Part shown: in pieces, positions 26,523 to 38,581 of the stretch
How the letters are laid out: the number at the start of each line of letters is the position of its first letter
Numbering within the stretch: position 1 is the stretch's first letter
From: Branchiostoma lanceolatum
Lineage: Eukaryota > Chordata > Leptocardii > Amphioxiformes > Branchiostomatidae
Assembly (NCBI RefSeq): GCF_035083965.1
Contig: NC_089723.1
Location: 19,371,489-19,435,488 of the forward strand
Direction: 5' to 3'
Length of the DNA: 64,000 nt
The notes under the pieces: model-generated
What the model was told of the DNA's origin: nothing
Databases searched by the model: none
The model's input: only the letters and a program-made list of their open reading frames with translations
Made by a program: the position numbers and the translations under genes

Positions 26523-26570
26523 TACTAGAGTGGGACTGTAAGTTTTAAAAAACTTAGTCCCACTCTAGTA
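26523..26570. repeat. 48-bp near-perfect palindrome
   Basis: TACTAGAGTGGGACT is followed a few bases later by its reverse complement AGTCCCACTCTAGTA. The inner bases also pair (TAAGTTTT with AAAACTTA), and one G is bulged. It lies between the convergent IQCH and EDC3 transcripts. It could be a fold-back element remnant or an RNA hairpin. Confidence 0.8.
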
Positions 26571-26820
26571 CACATCAGTTTACACCATAAGTGTAACATC
26601 TTTCAGAAATATAACTTTAGTTACAGAGAAATTTGCAGTGTTACTGTATGAGGAATGGAAAGTCAGCTGGGTAAAGGAAACTCCCCTTCTTCTCAAACCA
26701 ATCTTTCCATACTGGGTATCAATGCCCCTGTGGGCTTGAGGCATCACTAGCATCAAATGAAAGGCCTTTCTTTATTCTATGAAATAACTTCTATGCGGAA
26801 GGGCACTTGTATTGTGACTA

Positions 26821-27021
26821 CTGTAAATGCAGAAAAGTTTGCAGTGGTTTTATGTTCACGGTGAGCTTTCAGCTCAAACTTAAAGCCACCATGAACATTT
26901 TTGGCCACCTATGACTGTAGCGCCACACTATTCTTTCAAATGCAAACTTAGAACCACAGCGAACACCCCATTTTCTCCCTACCGTGAAATAAAAACCACA
27001 CATACTTAAATGCATTTACAG
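26821..27021. mobile_element. Tc1/mariner-like MITE (201 bp), TTCGCGGT family, with TA duplication
   Basis: The ends are exact inverted repeats (CTGTAAATGCA and TGCATTTACAG) and are flanked by TA on both sides (26819-26820 and 27022-27023). The interior has AGTTTGCAGTGGTTTTATGT and, inverted, CCCATTTTCTCCCTACCGTG. This is the best-preserved of three copies in the window. There is no coding capacity. Confidence 0.85.
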
Positions 27022-27123
27022 TATCCTGACCAAAACGTTTTACAGACTTTATGCTGTATGCAATAACGAGTGAGACATAAAAAATCAAAGCAACCACACA
27101 GAAGTGCTGTAGATCTTGTAGCT

Positions 27124-30100
27124 TTTATTCAGAGATAGCAACATACAGAACTGAAATATTTGCAATGTGACCGACCTGAAAACAGGCATATAGCAAATGT
27201 GCAAGCAAGCTCTTCTCTACATACTAGTAACATAGAACAATTAAGTGATGCAAGAGTTGTTTCAGACATGGATGCCTGACAGTACTGAAAGTATATTAAG
27301 CTCATGATTATTAATCAATAAAACTTTGTATGGTGGTGAGACCTGTCTTGCTAGCAACTAAACATGTTGACATCAACACATGATAATGACATACAACTGC
27401 TATGTTCAGCATGTTTACTATTCCAGATATATGGCAGAATTTTCAACTGAGAAAGATCTGAAAAGCCGTTAAAATCACAAGCTTAAAAACACTGATAATT
27501 AAAAACATTATTTCCCTAACAATATTCAGCACTTTTCCTTAAGTTAGCATCTCACTGGGCTGCGCCATGTTGTTTTAGTATATTGTGCCAACTTTACAAA
27601 ATTCTGCCTTGCAGTCACACTGATGTGTGATGCACTGGTAAAATATGTGACCTCTACAAACAAAATGGCCACAGCCGGAATGTCAGTTTCGGCTCCAATT
27701 CAGATACATGATAACTTTATTGGAAATTGCAGTGTTGCCACAGCTTTGAAAACCAAATTGAATGTACAATGAATAAAATTCATTGCAGAGAGATTTGCAG
27801 TGATTGCACTGTTTGAAGTCATTTTGTGCCAATTTACAACTTTTTTTTTGAAATATTGTAATAATTTCAGGCAACAAATTGGTGCTGATTGGCACCGGTT
27901 TGCGCCACTTTGAGAATGCCTTTCGCAATTTGCCGCAGTCCAGTGAAATAATCGCTTTAGTCATGCACATGTGCCAACTCTGTGCAACAAGATCAGTCTT
28001 TTAAGAGAGCATCTATAAATTCCTTAAGACATATCAATAGTGGTATTTTCTTTATTGAACAATAACAGGATTACGAAAATAACATCAGTAGGTTGGAGAA
28101 TTTGCCTGGAACATCCCCAGTGGGACTGAATACCAAGATGACAAATTTACTTCTGAGAAATACTTATGACTTCTGAGAGACGATGAAGATGAATAAGCAA
28201 ATTTCAAGTGACTAAATGGAACAATCAAAGTGTTTAAGACTTTTAAAAGGCCATGTTGAAGAAGGGGCTGGCTAATGAACTGGTTGAATAATGAACTAAT
28301 TTTATTACTATCAAATAGACCAAATTTCTACTTCTCTTACCAGGTACTTTTATCACAACAAATACACATCTTCACTATGTATCTCTCATATGAAGCAGGT
28401 TCTTACTTGGTTGACGCTACATTTTACTAACTTACTACTTTTTTTGCACTCACTGGTCACAGGACAAGTCTGTTCCAGTATGAGGCCAAGTAATAACCCT
28501 TGAGGTACACCAGTTGCTTATGAGTTCTTCTTTCAATGTAAGCCAGACTTTCAGTGCGGCTTGGATTGTTTTACATTATTGCGATGCCATTACAGCACTT
28601 GTTGTGGGAGAAAGGAACTCGGTAACAACTGGTGCCACAAGAATCAGTATCAAACTTGTCAGCAATACAAGTGCCATTCTGCTGTTGCTGTAAAGCACTT
28701 AGGCAGCCACTTATAAACATGTCTTGCTGCCAAGCTTAACTGAGAGCACATAATGCGATCTTTGTCATCATGCTGGAAATTGTATTGCTGACAAGAAAAT
28801 GAAGAGTACATGTAGTCATGATGTTAACATTTGTCATACATTTGTACTCAATGGTCACTATAAGACCCTGGTGTTTTTACCAAGGTCTAGATATGACACT
28901 TCTAAACATGGAAGGGTCTACACAGAGTTCTTAATCATCCCCATATTTTCAGGCTGTTGACTCTCAGCTTTACCTTTTAACTCCAGGTGGACCCGACAAC
29001 ACTCTGGAGTGTGCCCCTATCATATCCTTGATCAAGAACAGCTGAAGTTGTTTCTGTTACATTAGAAACAAGTTCTGTAGCTCTTACATAACATAGCTTA
29101 CAATGGCTGTTAGGAACCTACTAGTAGGTGGTAATGGTAACAGCAATCGTAAGCACTGTGACAGAAATTCCACACACATTTGACACAACATAGATTCACA
29201 TGTGAACCCATGGCTAAACTAATGTAATCTCATTGACAAGGTTGATGTGAAAAGGGAAAAGTCTTTGAACATTATGATGCCAAAAGAAAGCTGAATTTAA
29301 AAGGATTCTGTGTAGCCGGTTTTAAAAAAAAAACATGCTGACATATGCAAGGTGGCATATGCAGGGTGGCATAAAATCTTTCAGATTAGACTGAAGGTGG
29401 TATTTTTTGAAAATTTCCCTCCCACTTCTACATGGTGATTACTAGTATACAAGAAAGTATCATAATATTGCTTTGCTTAATTTGTACAGCAACCATAACA
29501 TATCCTTGCAATGTCCACACACTTGTTGCCAAGAAATCTGTTTATGGACCAACAATACACCATTGATATACATACCCTTACATCTTTATACAAATACTTA
29601 ACATGTACAACCAATCTCCAGACAACTGTGTGTTGTTAGGAGGAGCAATTTCTGTCACAGTTTAAGACAAAGAGATACATGTATGGTACAAACAATTGGC
29701 ACAATAGAACTTCCCCTTATGTCATCAATACATCACCATATCAGGGGCACAGGATATGGTGACATCTTAATGAATAGGACCACCTCAAAACCAAGTCAGA
29801 CAAATCTAATGTTGACGATGGCTGATTTTCAGAATTTTCAGTATTTAAATTTTAAAATTTAAACTGACTTTTCCAGAATATAGCTGTCCAATTGTCATGA
29901 CTTCACATAAAACAATGTGACAATCGTGATACGTTAATCCACTTACAGTTTCAACTGAAAGGTTAGCATTGTTGAAAACATCTGTGAAATGAGTCATTTG
30001 CATATTGATATATTTGGTACAAGCAGCAATTATTCAAGTTCAATGATATTAGTTTCAACCCTGGACTTTGTTGTGAAAATCTGTTACATCAACACTAAAG

Positions 30101-32699
30101 TTGTCTGACTGTACATACATAAAAGCACCACTTTATAACAAAATCAGTATTTACAGAATATCACAAAAGCATTAAAAGTACTTCTTAAAATGTCAGACAG
30201 AACCAAGTTACAAAAGTACAAAATGTACAAATGCTTGTCCAAGATACCCTGTACATACCACAGTTTTGAGTATCCACAAAGTCAAAAAAGACACATTTAA
30301 AGTCATGGGCAGAAATAGACAAAGTGGTGAACATTAAAATCCTCAAAATTTACCTAAAATGTTAAAACAAGCTTTCACACTAAGCACAGGTTAAATCAAA
30401 GGAAGGTGATGGTATTTACAAATGACTTCCATCTGAGAACATGCAGACTTACATAATACACTCACTCCAATACTCTTAAGAACTAGGTTTTACCAAGTTC
30501 TGACTTACTGAGTCGTATGTCCTTTGCATCCACATAGTAGTCTCAACCATGCAAAGGCAACTCAATTCCAACAGACACTGACTTCTACATCATTTTTGCT
30601 GTTGTAAATCCGGCCAACAAAAGTCTTGACCTTCATGTACGTTGATCCCTCCTTGGATAAAGATAACAATTCACAAACACCATTGGGAACTTTTGTGCCC
30701 AAGACACTATTTCTAAAGAGATCTCTTTCATTTACATCCATAACAGGAGACAAACACAGCAAGTTGTGAGAAGAAACGGGTACCAAATACTGTTAGTAAC
30801 TTAAGTCTGAATATGTACAAAAATATACCTGTCTCTCTCAAACAACAATATGTACACGTATCCCCGGATACTGTACAAATTACACTCAGAACACTAAAAT
30901 CTTTCTTGAACCTTTGTGCACAAAACTTTTCTTTGGGACATAGACAGGTCAGTAACTTTGAAGTATGGAAGAAGCTTCATCGCAGCTTTTATGTTTCAAG
31001 CATGCATATGTTTACCATCTTCAACTTCAAGTTGGGCATTAGACTTTCAAACACTGCACATGTGCGAAGATTCTTCCCACCATTTTGATGGCACTATCAA
31101 TGTCATATCCGACATGAAAACTCAACAGACGAAAACTAAGCCAACTACTTGGGAGAGCTTCGAAATCACTGAACCTGTCTCAAACTTGTGTAGGCACAAC
31201 TCAACAGTTTGTAGAAATCTGTGCTGAAACAGTGCTAAACACTGACTGGAACAGCATTTTTTAGTTTTGGTCTGACTTGTCCTAAACAACATTATCACAT
31301 TTCTTCAGTGTTTGAGATAGTCAATGGCATCATTAAAGCCCTGTCTGGGGCTAGGGCATACCCTAACACCCCCCCTGGGCAACATGTTGCCTGTTTTAGT
31401 GGCAAAATACAGCCAAAGAGCACAAGACCATCGCTGAAGTTGGTAAGATTCTCAATTCCATCAGCGAAATAGTTATCTATCAGGACAAGTCTGTAATCGA
31501 AAATGATTGCTCATAGCTCATCTTAAAAAGCTAGGCTAAATCATCTGCAAACAAACTTGGAAATCAGTAGTCATTGCCTCAGTATTGACATTATTCTTAA
31601 GACAAACTAAAACTGGCTTGGCTTCTTGGGTGATTTAAAAATCTAGAATGATTTATAAACAGATTGCACAAGGTCTGCACAGAGCTTACACAGCCTCTTA
31701 ACAGCAACATATAATTTCTTTCTTTTACACTAAATCATACACTCTTGTTGTAAAGTTAGCCTTTTCAGTAAAATACATCTCCAAATCACACATAGGACAA
31801 AGCCGTATCTTCTTGAAAACAGACCCTGCTCTTATCTCTTTTTTTGATTTCATACTGTATCCCCTCAAAGCTGTCACCCTTTACAGCAAAGAGAAAAGAA
31901 GACACACATGCAATTTCTACATTACCCACACGCTAATCTGACTACCTGGCACTGATTTGTATTGCCAATGTCTCAATGATCTAGACAAGGATATCTTCAC
32001 TGCCAATGTCTCAATGATCTAGACAAGGATGTCTTCACCTCTACACGGTTTCGCTGTCTTCTACTGTGTATTTTGGTGTCCAATACTCCTTTATCAGAAA
32101 CCAAATGAATTCATCTCCTCATGTATATATCATTCCCAGCTCTGCATCACCTCAGACTATGAATACCTTGTACTGACTGTAAGGGTTGACCGATGCACCA
32201 CTACCCCATGAAGCATATATCTTTCATGTGCTTGTCAAATGCTTATCTTATACAACTTTATAGAAGCCCTTCCCCCATTCACTTATTCTATACCCAAAAT
32301 TTAAATACTAGGAACTTCCCCTCCCATCCCATAACCTATATACCATTTGATAATCTTTCAAACATATCTCTCTAAGTATGACCAGACTTAAGAAAATAAA
32401 CCCCTTAAACGTATCTTAGTTAAAGGCAAGATCTTTTTGAGGTAACCCATCCCATATCCATTTCCACTTTCTGATAGCACCTCTCAAACTTGAGTAACCG
32501 TGCTCACGATATCAAATGCAAATTCACTGACCCTACTCTCTGCATGCTGGCAACAGTGGCAAATTCAACTGTATACCAGCTACATTTGTAACATTTTCAT
32601 GAAGGCTTGGAAATTCATGCCTTTTAATGCAACTTTCAAATCTAGTCTCTGACTTGTATCTTAATCTAAAGGGACACAGACATTATAAAGTGCACATTA
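27124..32699 (-). other. Probable long EDC3 3' UTR with polyadenylation signals
   Basis: About 5.6 kb of AT-rich sequence follows the EDC3 stop, with no exon that I can support on either strand. Minus-strand AATAAA (TTTATT on plus) occurs at 27124-27129, and also near 27.72, 28.05 and 28.30 kb. The sequence at 27124 is the last one before the MITE and the IQCH end. Whether the transcript runs this far is inference; part could be intergenic. A 38-bp tandem duplication lies at 31963-32038. Confidence 0.4.
31963..32038. repeat. 38-bp tandem duplication
   Basis: Two adjacent 38-bp units (31963-32000 and 32001-32038) each begin TGCCAATGTCTCAATGATCT and end TCTTCAC. I see one difference (ATATC against ATGTC). 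Confidence 0.9.
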
Positions 32700-35600
32700 T
32701 TAAGAAGCATTAATGTGGTGCAAGGCAATGACACATTTGTGGCCAAACGGAGACTTATACTTGATCCCCACCTCAGCATACACCTTACTTGGAATCCCCA
32801 TATCACAGAGGTACAGCGTGCCGGCCGCCTCCGGTAAGGGGAGGGGCAGCGCCGGGGACAGGGACCACTTGGGCTGGATGGGGTATTGTGGTGGGTTACA
32901 GGGAGGGTCGACAGCCAGCACCGGAGCCTTGTTCTGTGCGACCCACTGCACCACGCTGCGGTACCAGGCCTGGTCCCTGAGAAACACGCTCTCCTGTCCG
33001 TCCAACGTGTTGATGATCAGGTCCACGTGCTCTGTGGGAAGACCTGTGTGTACTGTTGGGGCAACAAGAGGAAAAACATGATGAACTGACTGACCCTATT
33101 AAGGACTATACCTAGTATTGACTGGGCAATAGTAATAGACTCTTCTTTCTTTATTTTTTTGTTAAAATGCTTTACCTCCAAGTAAAAAAATGCATCATTC
33201 ATAGCCATTGTAAAGGTGGGAGGAGGACCTAGGTGGTAACCTTACTACCTATAATCTATATCTATTCTAGCACAATACATCAATTTCTGACTATACTCAC
33301 TTGGAGTGTGTACACCATCTGTCATATTGAACATCTGCAGCTCCAGTGTCAGACAGTCCAACATCTTCTTAAAGTTGGGCATGAACACTGTGACGTTGAC
33401 TCCCTTGTTAGCGAGGTGTCTGGCACAGCTGATGCCCTGTGCACCCTGTCTGTGGGGGCCACACAGGACCACCACCGAGGGCATCTGGTGTGTGTTACGT
33501 GGGTTCAGCCTGGGAGGAAAGAAACAACAATGATTAGTTCTAAGCTACTCTGGATTTTACAGTACACACATACATACATGTAAAGGAATAAAAATCACTT
33601 TTGAAGAGAAAGCAAATTAGAAAACCCGTATTCTTCAATACTGTAGCTTTCATGATTGACTTGTATTTTCCATCTTATATTTTGCACTTTGGAATAAGAA
33701 TAGAAAAGTAACACCTCACTTTGTCCAAGACTCATCATCTCAATTCAACATGCGTATACCAACATGTAGTTTATGATATGTAGATGACATAAATCAGATG
33801 TATTTCAGTGAACATTGAAAGTCCCAACATACCTACTGCTGCCCCCTAGTAGCTGCAGTGCCATCTGACTGCTGCACATGCCGATCACCTCCAGCTGCTT
33901 CTCCTCGGACAGACCACACTTCTCTGCTGCTCCATATAACCTCCTTCTCAGGTCTAAGGAGATACTGGGGACCACCAGGCCACAATCTAGAAGGGTAGGA
34001 AACATGCAGGCTCAAGGCACAGAACTTAATATTCAAATTCAATGTAGGTTAAAGAATATATAAAGCTGGAGCGTCATAGAGTACTGGAAACGATGTCTGT
34101 GTAAATGGCTGGACAAGACTTAATCCTAAAAATGGCATGAACAACTTGTCAATGACCTAACGTTTCCTTGCCTCGGGCCCATCTACACTTATGATGCTGA
34201 CAGAAAGTTGAGATGATTACATGTACTTTACTTAAAAAGCAGTACTACTGTGTGTACCTGTGTTAAACTCCACACTGCTCTGCTGAGGTAAGATGATCTG
34301 TCTGTACACTACTGCCTCCTGGTCACCTAGGATGTTCTCATCATGTCTGTAGTTCTGGGGCTTCTTAGTCTCTGAGACCTGCCCGTTCAACATGTCCAAC
34401 TCCTCAAATATAGCTGCCTTGTCAAAGAGTGCCAGGTTCTTCTCAAAGTCAAACTCTTCAGTCATAACCGTTGGGGAGATTGGGGAGAACGTGTTGTTGT
34501 TCTCCAGCTTAGTCTTGGCTCTTGGGCGTCCGTTTTCCAACTTCTTGGGAGTCGTGTTTTGAGACCTGCGCCCAAAACCAGAGACTGGGAAAGAAAAACA
34601 ATGGCTCCTGAGACCATTCAAGGTTTTTCCAATAACATGACATAACAATGAGACAAAACTTTTCTTAACGTCTACATATCACCTAAGACTAACCAAAACA
34701 GGAGAAATATGTGAAACTCACAGGAGTTGTGACGTTTCCTTCCCATCTTGGTGGGGGTCCCCTCTCTGCTCCCTCCATTCATCATCTCCCCATTTTGGTC
34801 CCTATTTCCAAAGTCTCGTGGAGACATCTGGCTGATTCTAACATCCCCCATCTGCTCCAGGAATTTTCTGGAATCACCGCCATTCTTCCTGGAATCGTGC
34901 CCATTCCTCTTGGAATCCTCATTGGCTGGCTTTCCAACGTGTCCATTTTGGCCCCTCTTTGCTGCAATCTCGCCATTTTGGCCCTTCCCAGGATTGCTCT
35001 GTTTCCTGGGGTACTCTCCGTTGGGGGTCTTCCTGGCATCTCCGATTTGTTCGGACTTCTTGGAATCTCCTGACGTTTGCTCCTTTTTCTTCTTAGGAGT
35101 AGCCGATACCAGACTAACCCTGGGTTTCTGGACTTCGACTACCTTCCCATTTTCTGCAGCTGATGAGTTCAGGATCTTTAGATCCTTGATATCTATTGCA
35201 CTACAGGTGAGAAAAAGAAGAAATCATTAACACCTGAGATAAAGCCTGTAACTAAATTTGATAGTAATAAACCAATGAGAAGCAACTGGCGGGAAAAACG
35301 ACTATAAACAAGTACATGGGATGAGAGAACAGGTGTATCACCTTTTCTGGCTCCCATCCCAGAAACATATACTAGTACATACATGTTTGTCTTCGTCCTC
35401 TCCAACATAACACTAACAGGTATGAAAAAAACAAAAACAATGTAGGGACCTGGGCTGCCTCCAGCTTTTATATTTATGAGTGGGGCGGAAAAAGATTAAA
35501 GTCATTGTTTGAGCCCATTTTACTCATTTTCATTGTTAAATCTGTCATTCTAACCTTACAAAAATACATTTTCATCAGTTCTATGTGAATGAGTTCAGAT

Positions 35601-35923
35601 TTGGGGGCAAATGGAGGGAATTTTTTTTCTGTCCTAAGAAGCAAATTTCTGTATCAGGACGGGGGAACGGGTCTTGGAGACAGCCCTGATGGGGACATAA
35701 AAACCACTGACTTGATCAAGTTGATGTGATTGAAATGAATTGAATTGGATTGAATGTACCTGAGGGTGATCTCTGGCACCTGGCATTTAAGGCCATTGCG
35801 GAATGAGTCCCTCAACGTGATGGTCTGCTCCTCCTTGTTGACTCTGATGACGCGACCCTGGTAGACCCCGAGGGCGGATCCACAGTCAACAGATATCACA
35901 CTGCCCACATATCCCTCAGCCAT
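32700..35923 (-). CDS. EDC3: Enhancer of mRNA-decapping protein 3
   Basis: EDC3 is a P-body scaffold that stimulates the DCP1/DCP2 decapping enzyme and binds the helicase DDX6. Coding exons in order: 35760-35923, 34722-35200, 34258-34584, 33833-33986, 33301-33509, 32700-33052; phases agree and give 561 residues (human 508). Residues 1 to about 60 form the LSm domain (MAEGYVGSVISVDCGSALGV). Exon 3 is a basic Asn/Gly/Lys-rich linker ending GRKRHNS, which matches the human RRRHNS site. The FDF motif (EEFDFEKNLALFDKAAIFEE) is near residues 257-277 and YRHDENIL follows. From about residue 320 comes the YjeF-N domain, with VVVLCGPHRQGAQGISCARH, FLRDQAWY, YLCDMGIP and SPFGHKCVIAL. The ATG follows an acceptor by 14 bases, so the upstream exon is non-coding. 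Confidence 0.95.
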
Positions 35924-37031
35924 TGGCAAGCACAACTCTGAAATTGAAAATGGGGATGTTAATGTAAGGGAATGTTGATTCTACATTCTCATTGTAACCA
36001 GAATTGCTAATGTATCAATGTACACATTGCCTCCCCCCGGCCCCATTGTTTCTATCAATTGAAGGGTGACAGAAACAAATCCTTGCACCCCAGTAACACG
36101 TTGTTGCTTTGCACAGAGTAAGAGGAATGACGGCAACTGATATATAAGAAAAAACTGAATTTGTGTTGTTTTTTCCTTTGTCCCAAGTACAAAACATGGA
36201 TGTTACACAATGATTTGTCTGCTCAAGTCTTATTACATCATACATGTGCAACATCCATTCATTTTAATGTCATTTGCTTGTTGTTGTTTGTTTTTTTGCA
36301 AGCTCACCTTACATTGTAAGACAAATTATGTCATCCAAAAAACTCTAAACAAACAAAACTATTGCACCACTATCTTTTCGCTACTTATTGTTTTTATAGG
36401 GGGGTTCCCTCCGTCAGGAAGGGGAAACTCAATCATACTTTAACTTCCTCTTTATGACGAAGGGACATCCCCTAAACTCTACAAAGTGGCATAAAATGAT
36501 ACATGGTATTAAATATTGCAGAAATTTGTGTCATTTAACCACTGTCTAGTGCTATATGCTCAGGGTCAGTTCTCGACTCGCTTGCTCTGTATGTTTTGTA
36601 GCAAAAAAAAAACTTTGCGGTAGAAAAAGAAATCCGATCCTGTCAGGACGCTTGCGAATCGGTCTAGGGTTTGTTCGGCCGGATGTCTTTTGTTGTCAAA
36701 AACGCTAAAAAATCAAGATAATTTTCTTTTCGGACCAACAATGACATCCGACAAGCAACATCACAACACACTACATCTAGTGGGTACCATAATGTCCGAA
36801 CTGAAGGAAAGACTATGCGAGAAAACGGCAGAATTTGTCGCTCAGATTTTTTTCTCTTTTTTTTCGCCAAGGTGTTTTGTGCAACTCGATTTACATCATC
36901 ACAAAAATCGTCGTCACGGCTGACCTCTAAGTCTGGACACCGTTTTCTCAACGTCGGTGGTGAATCCATACCAAATCAAACCGTCTATAGACGTACTGCA
37001 CTATATATTTGTGTTATTGAGAGAAACTTAC

Positions 37032-37140
37032 CTGAAAATGTCCCCAATCCTGTTGAAAACTCTTCACCAAAACTGGTTTTTCCGATGGCTGCTCGGAAAG
37101 TCTCCCTCAATATGGCGATACGCACTGCATTCTGGGTGCG
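37032..37140 (-). promoter_or_regulatory. EDC3 non-coding first exon and core promoter
   Basis: On the minus strand, GACATTTTCAG followed by GTAAGTTTC gives a strong donor at 37031-37030. It can splice to the acceptor at 35938, 14 bases before the EDC3 ATG. Just upstream, the minus strand reads CACCCAGAATGCAGTGCG (37121-37138), which fits the Staf/ZNF143 (SBS) consensus, a class usually found within 100 bases of transcription starts. The transcription start itself is not determined. Confidence 0.6.
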
Positions 37141-37892
37141 CGAACATACCAACGCAAAGACGTCAGAGGGGTGGCAGGTACTAGATTGATATGTAATAAC
37201 GGGTATATGAGGACGTCATCTGATGAGTAATATTGCATTTTGACGACCCAAATTTAATGCAAGACAGAGGGGAACAAGATTATTTCTTTATGACTCATCG
37301 GATGGCAGCTAAAAGATCGCTAGTAAATATATTGATACTGGTATAAAGGGATTGAAAAGAGCAGGCCATTGGGTCTGAACTCGGAAAATACTTTCAGTAA
37401 CTGCTAGCTGAAGTCTGCAGAACTAGATATTTCTCAGCTCTATTTGACTCCTTCAAGTTTTAAACAAACTTTCAAACTGCCAAATTTGTTGAAACATTCA
37501 CTTAGGGGAAGGAAATACATGACATTATATATTGTTTTTTCTTTCCATTTTGCTCGGAAAACACTGAGCACTTTAATTGGGCAATGCATTTCTTTCCTTA
37601 CATGCACATGAATATTGAATATTGAAGATACAATTACCACCACATTTTCCTAAATTCACGGTTGGATTGATTCATTCTATTTTTCATATTACTTATTCAT
37701 TAATTCATATTGTTCCATTGGCTTCCGCGACTTCAAGTTTTCGGCTCCCGAGATCGCATCTCGTGCAAACAACTTCGGAGGAACACTTGTAATGTGCACG
37801 AAGAGTTGTTTTGAAACTTAGCAGCCTTGTTTGCATGCAATCCTAAACACTGGAGAGCGCCAGGGCTCAACTTGAAGTGCGGTTGATTTACA

Positions 37893-37899
37893 TATAAAA
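37893..37899 (+). promoter_or_regulatory. Candidate TATA box of the downstream membrane-anchor gene
   Basis: TATAAAA is followed by a GC-rich start region (GCGCGCGCAGTG). A start about 30 bases downstream would give a leader of about 650 bases before the ATG at 38582, including several short upstream open frames. A leader intron is not excluded. Confidence 0.4.
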
Positions 37900-38581
37900 G
37901 CGCGCGCAGTGACAAGGTCGATCAACGGTCGGCAGTTCTGACAGCCCAAATGCTTTGCAAAAAACGTCCGACATCGACAAGGCACGATTTTTCTATGTTA
38001 TAGGCCAGGAGACTGACAGACCTCCATACCCCGTTGAAGTGTTCAACGCACCAGCTTTATGGTCAACGCGAAACAACCGACACAATTCCCTGCTTGGTTT
38101 ACTGCACGGATTGTACTTACGTGTGTATCAAGGTAACAGGTGGGCAGAGATGAATTGTCAAGGCAACCACCATCAACGGATTATATCGGAGGATCGCTGA
38201 TGCCAGATATGATTCTCTGATCAAAGAGAGTTGAGTGGAAATGGACTTCAGCAGCCACCGCGTTAGATCTACATCGGCTTCTCGGTGGTTTTATTGTGGT
38301 AGGACGTCGTGTTTATATTTGGTAGAGTCCGTGTAATGGGGATGCACACAGCTGTCGGCTGAACATATGGGATTTGTCATCGCTTCGTCACCCAGTCGTA
38401 CACACACGGAGGACAGGCCGCAGTGAGATTTGAAACTCAATTGTGCGCTTCTCATAAATAGAGCAGCCTTTTTTGAGAGCCAAGTTTCTGACGGTGTTGA
38501 CAGAGAGTCCAGTGGAATATATTTGAGTACACTTGACCTGCACGAGTTTGTGTGAAGGACCTACTTGATCTGGGCGGTAAC

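Noticed and set aside
34748-35230. 160-codon plus-strand frame opposite EDC3 exon 3
   Set aside because: Antisense shadow of the repetitive EDC3 linker (Pro, Phe and Ser repeats mirror it).
37949-38200. Short open frames before the tail-anchored gene
   Set aside because: The 81-codon frame lacks an ATG at its start; the ATG frame at 37949 closes after 17 codons. They look like leader uORFs, not a gene.
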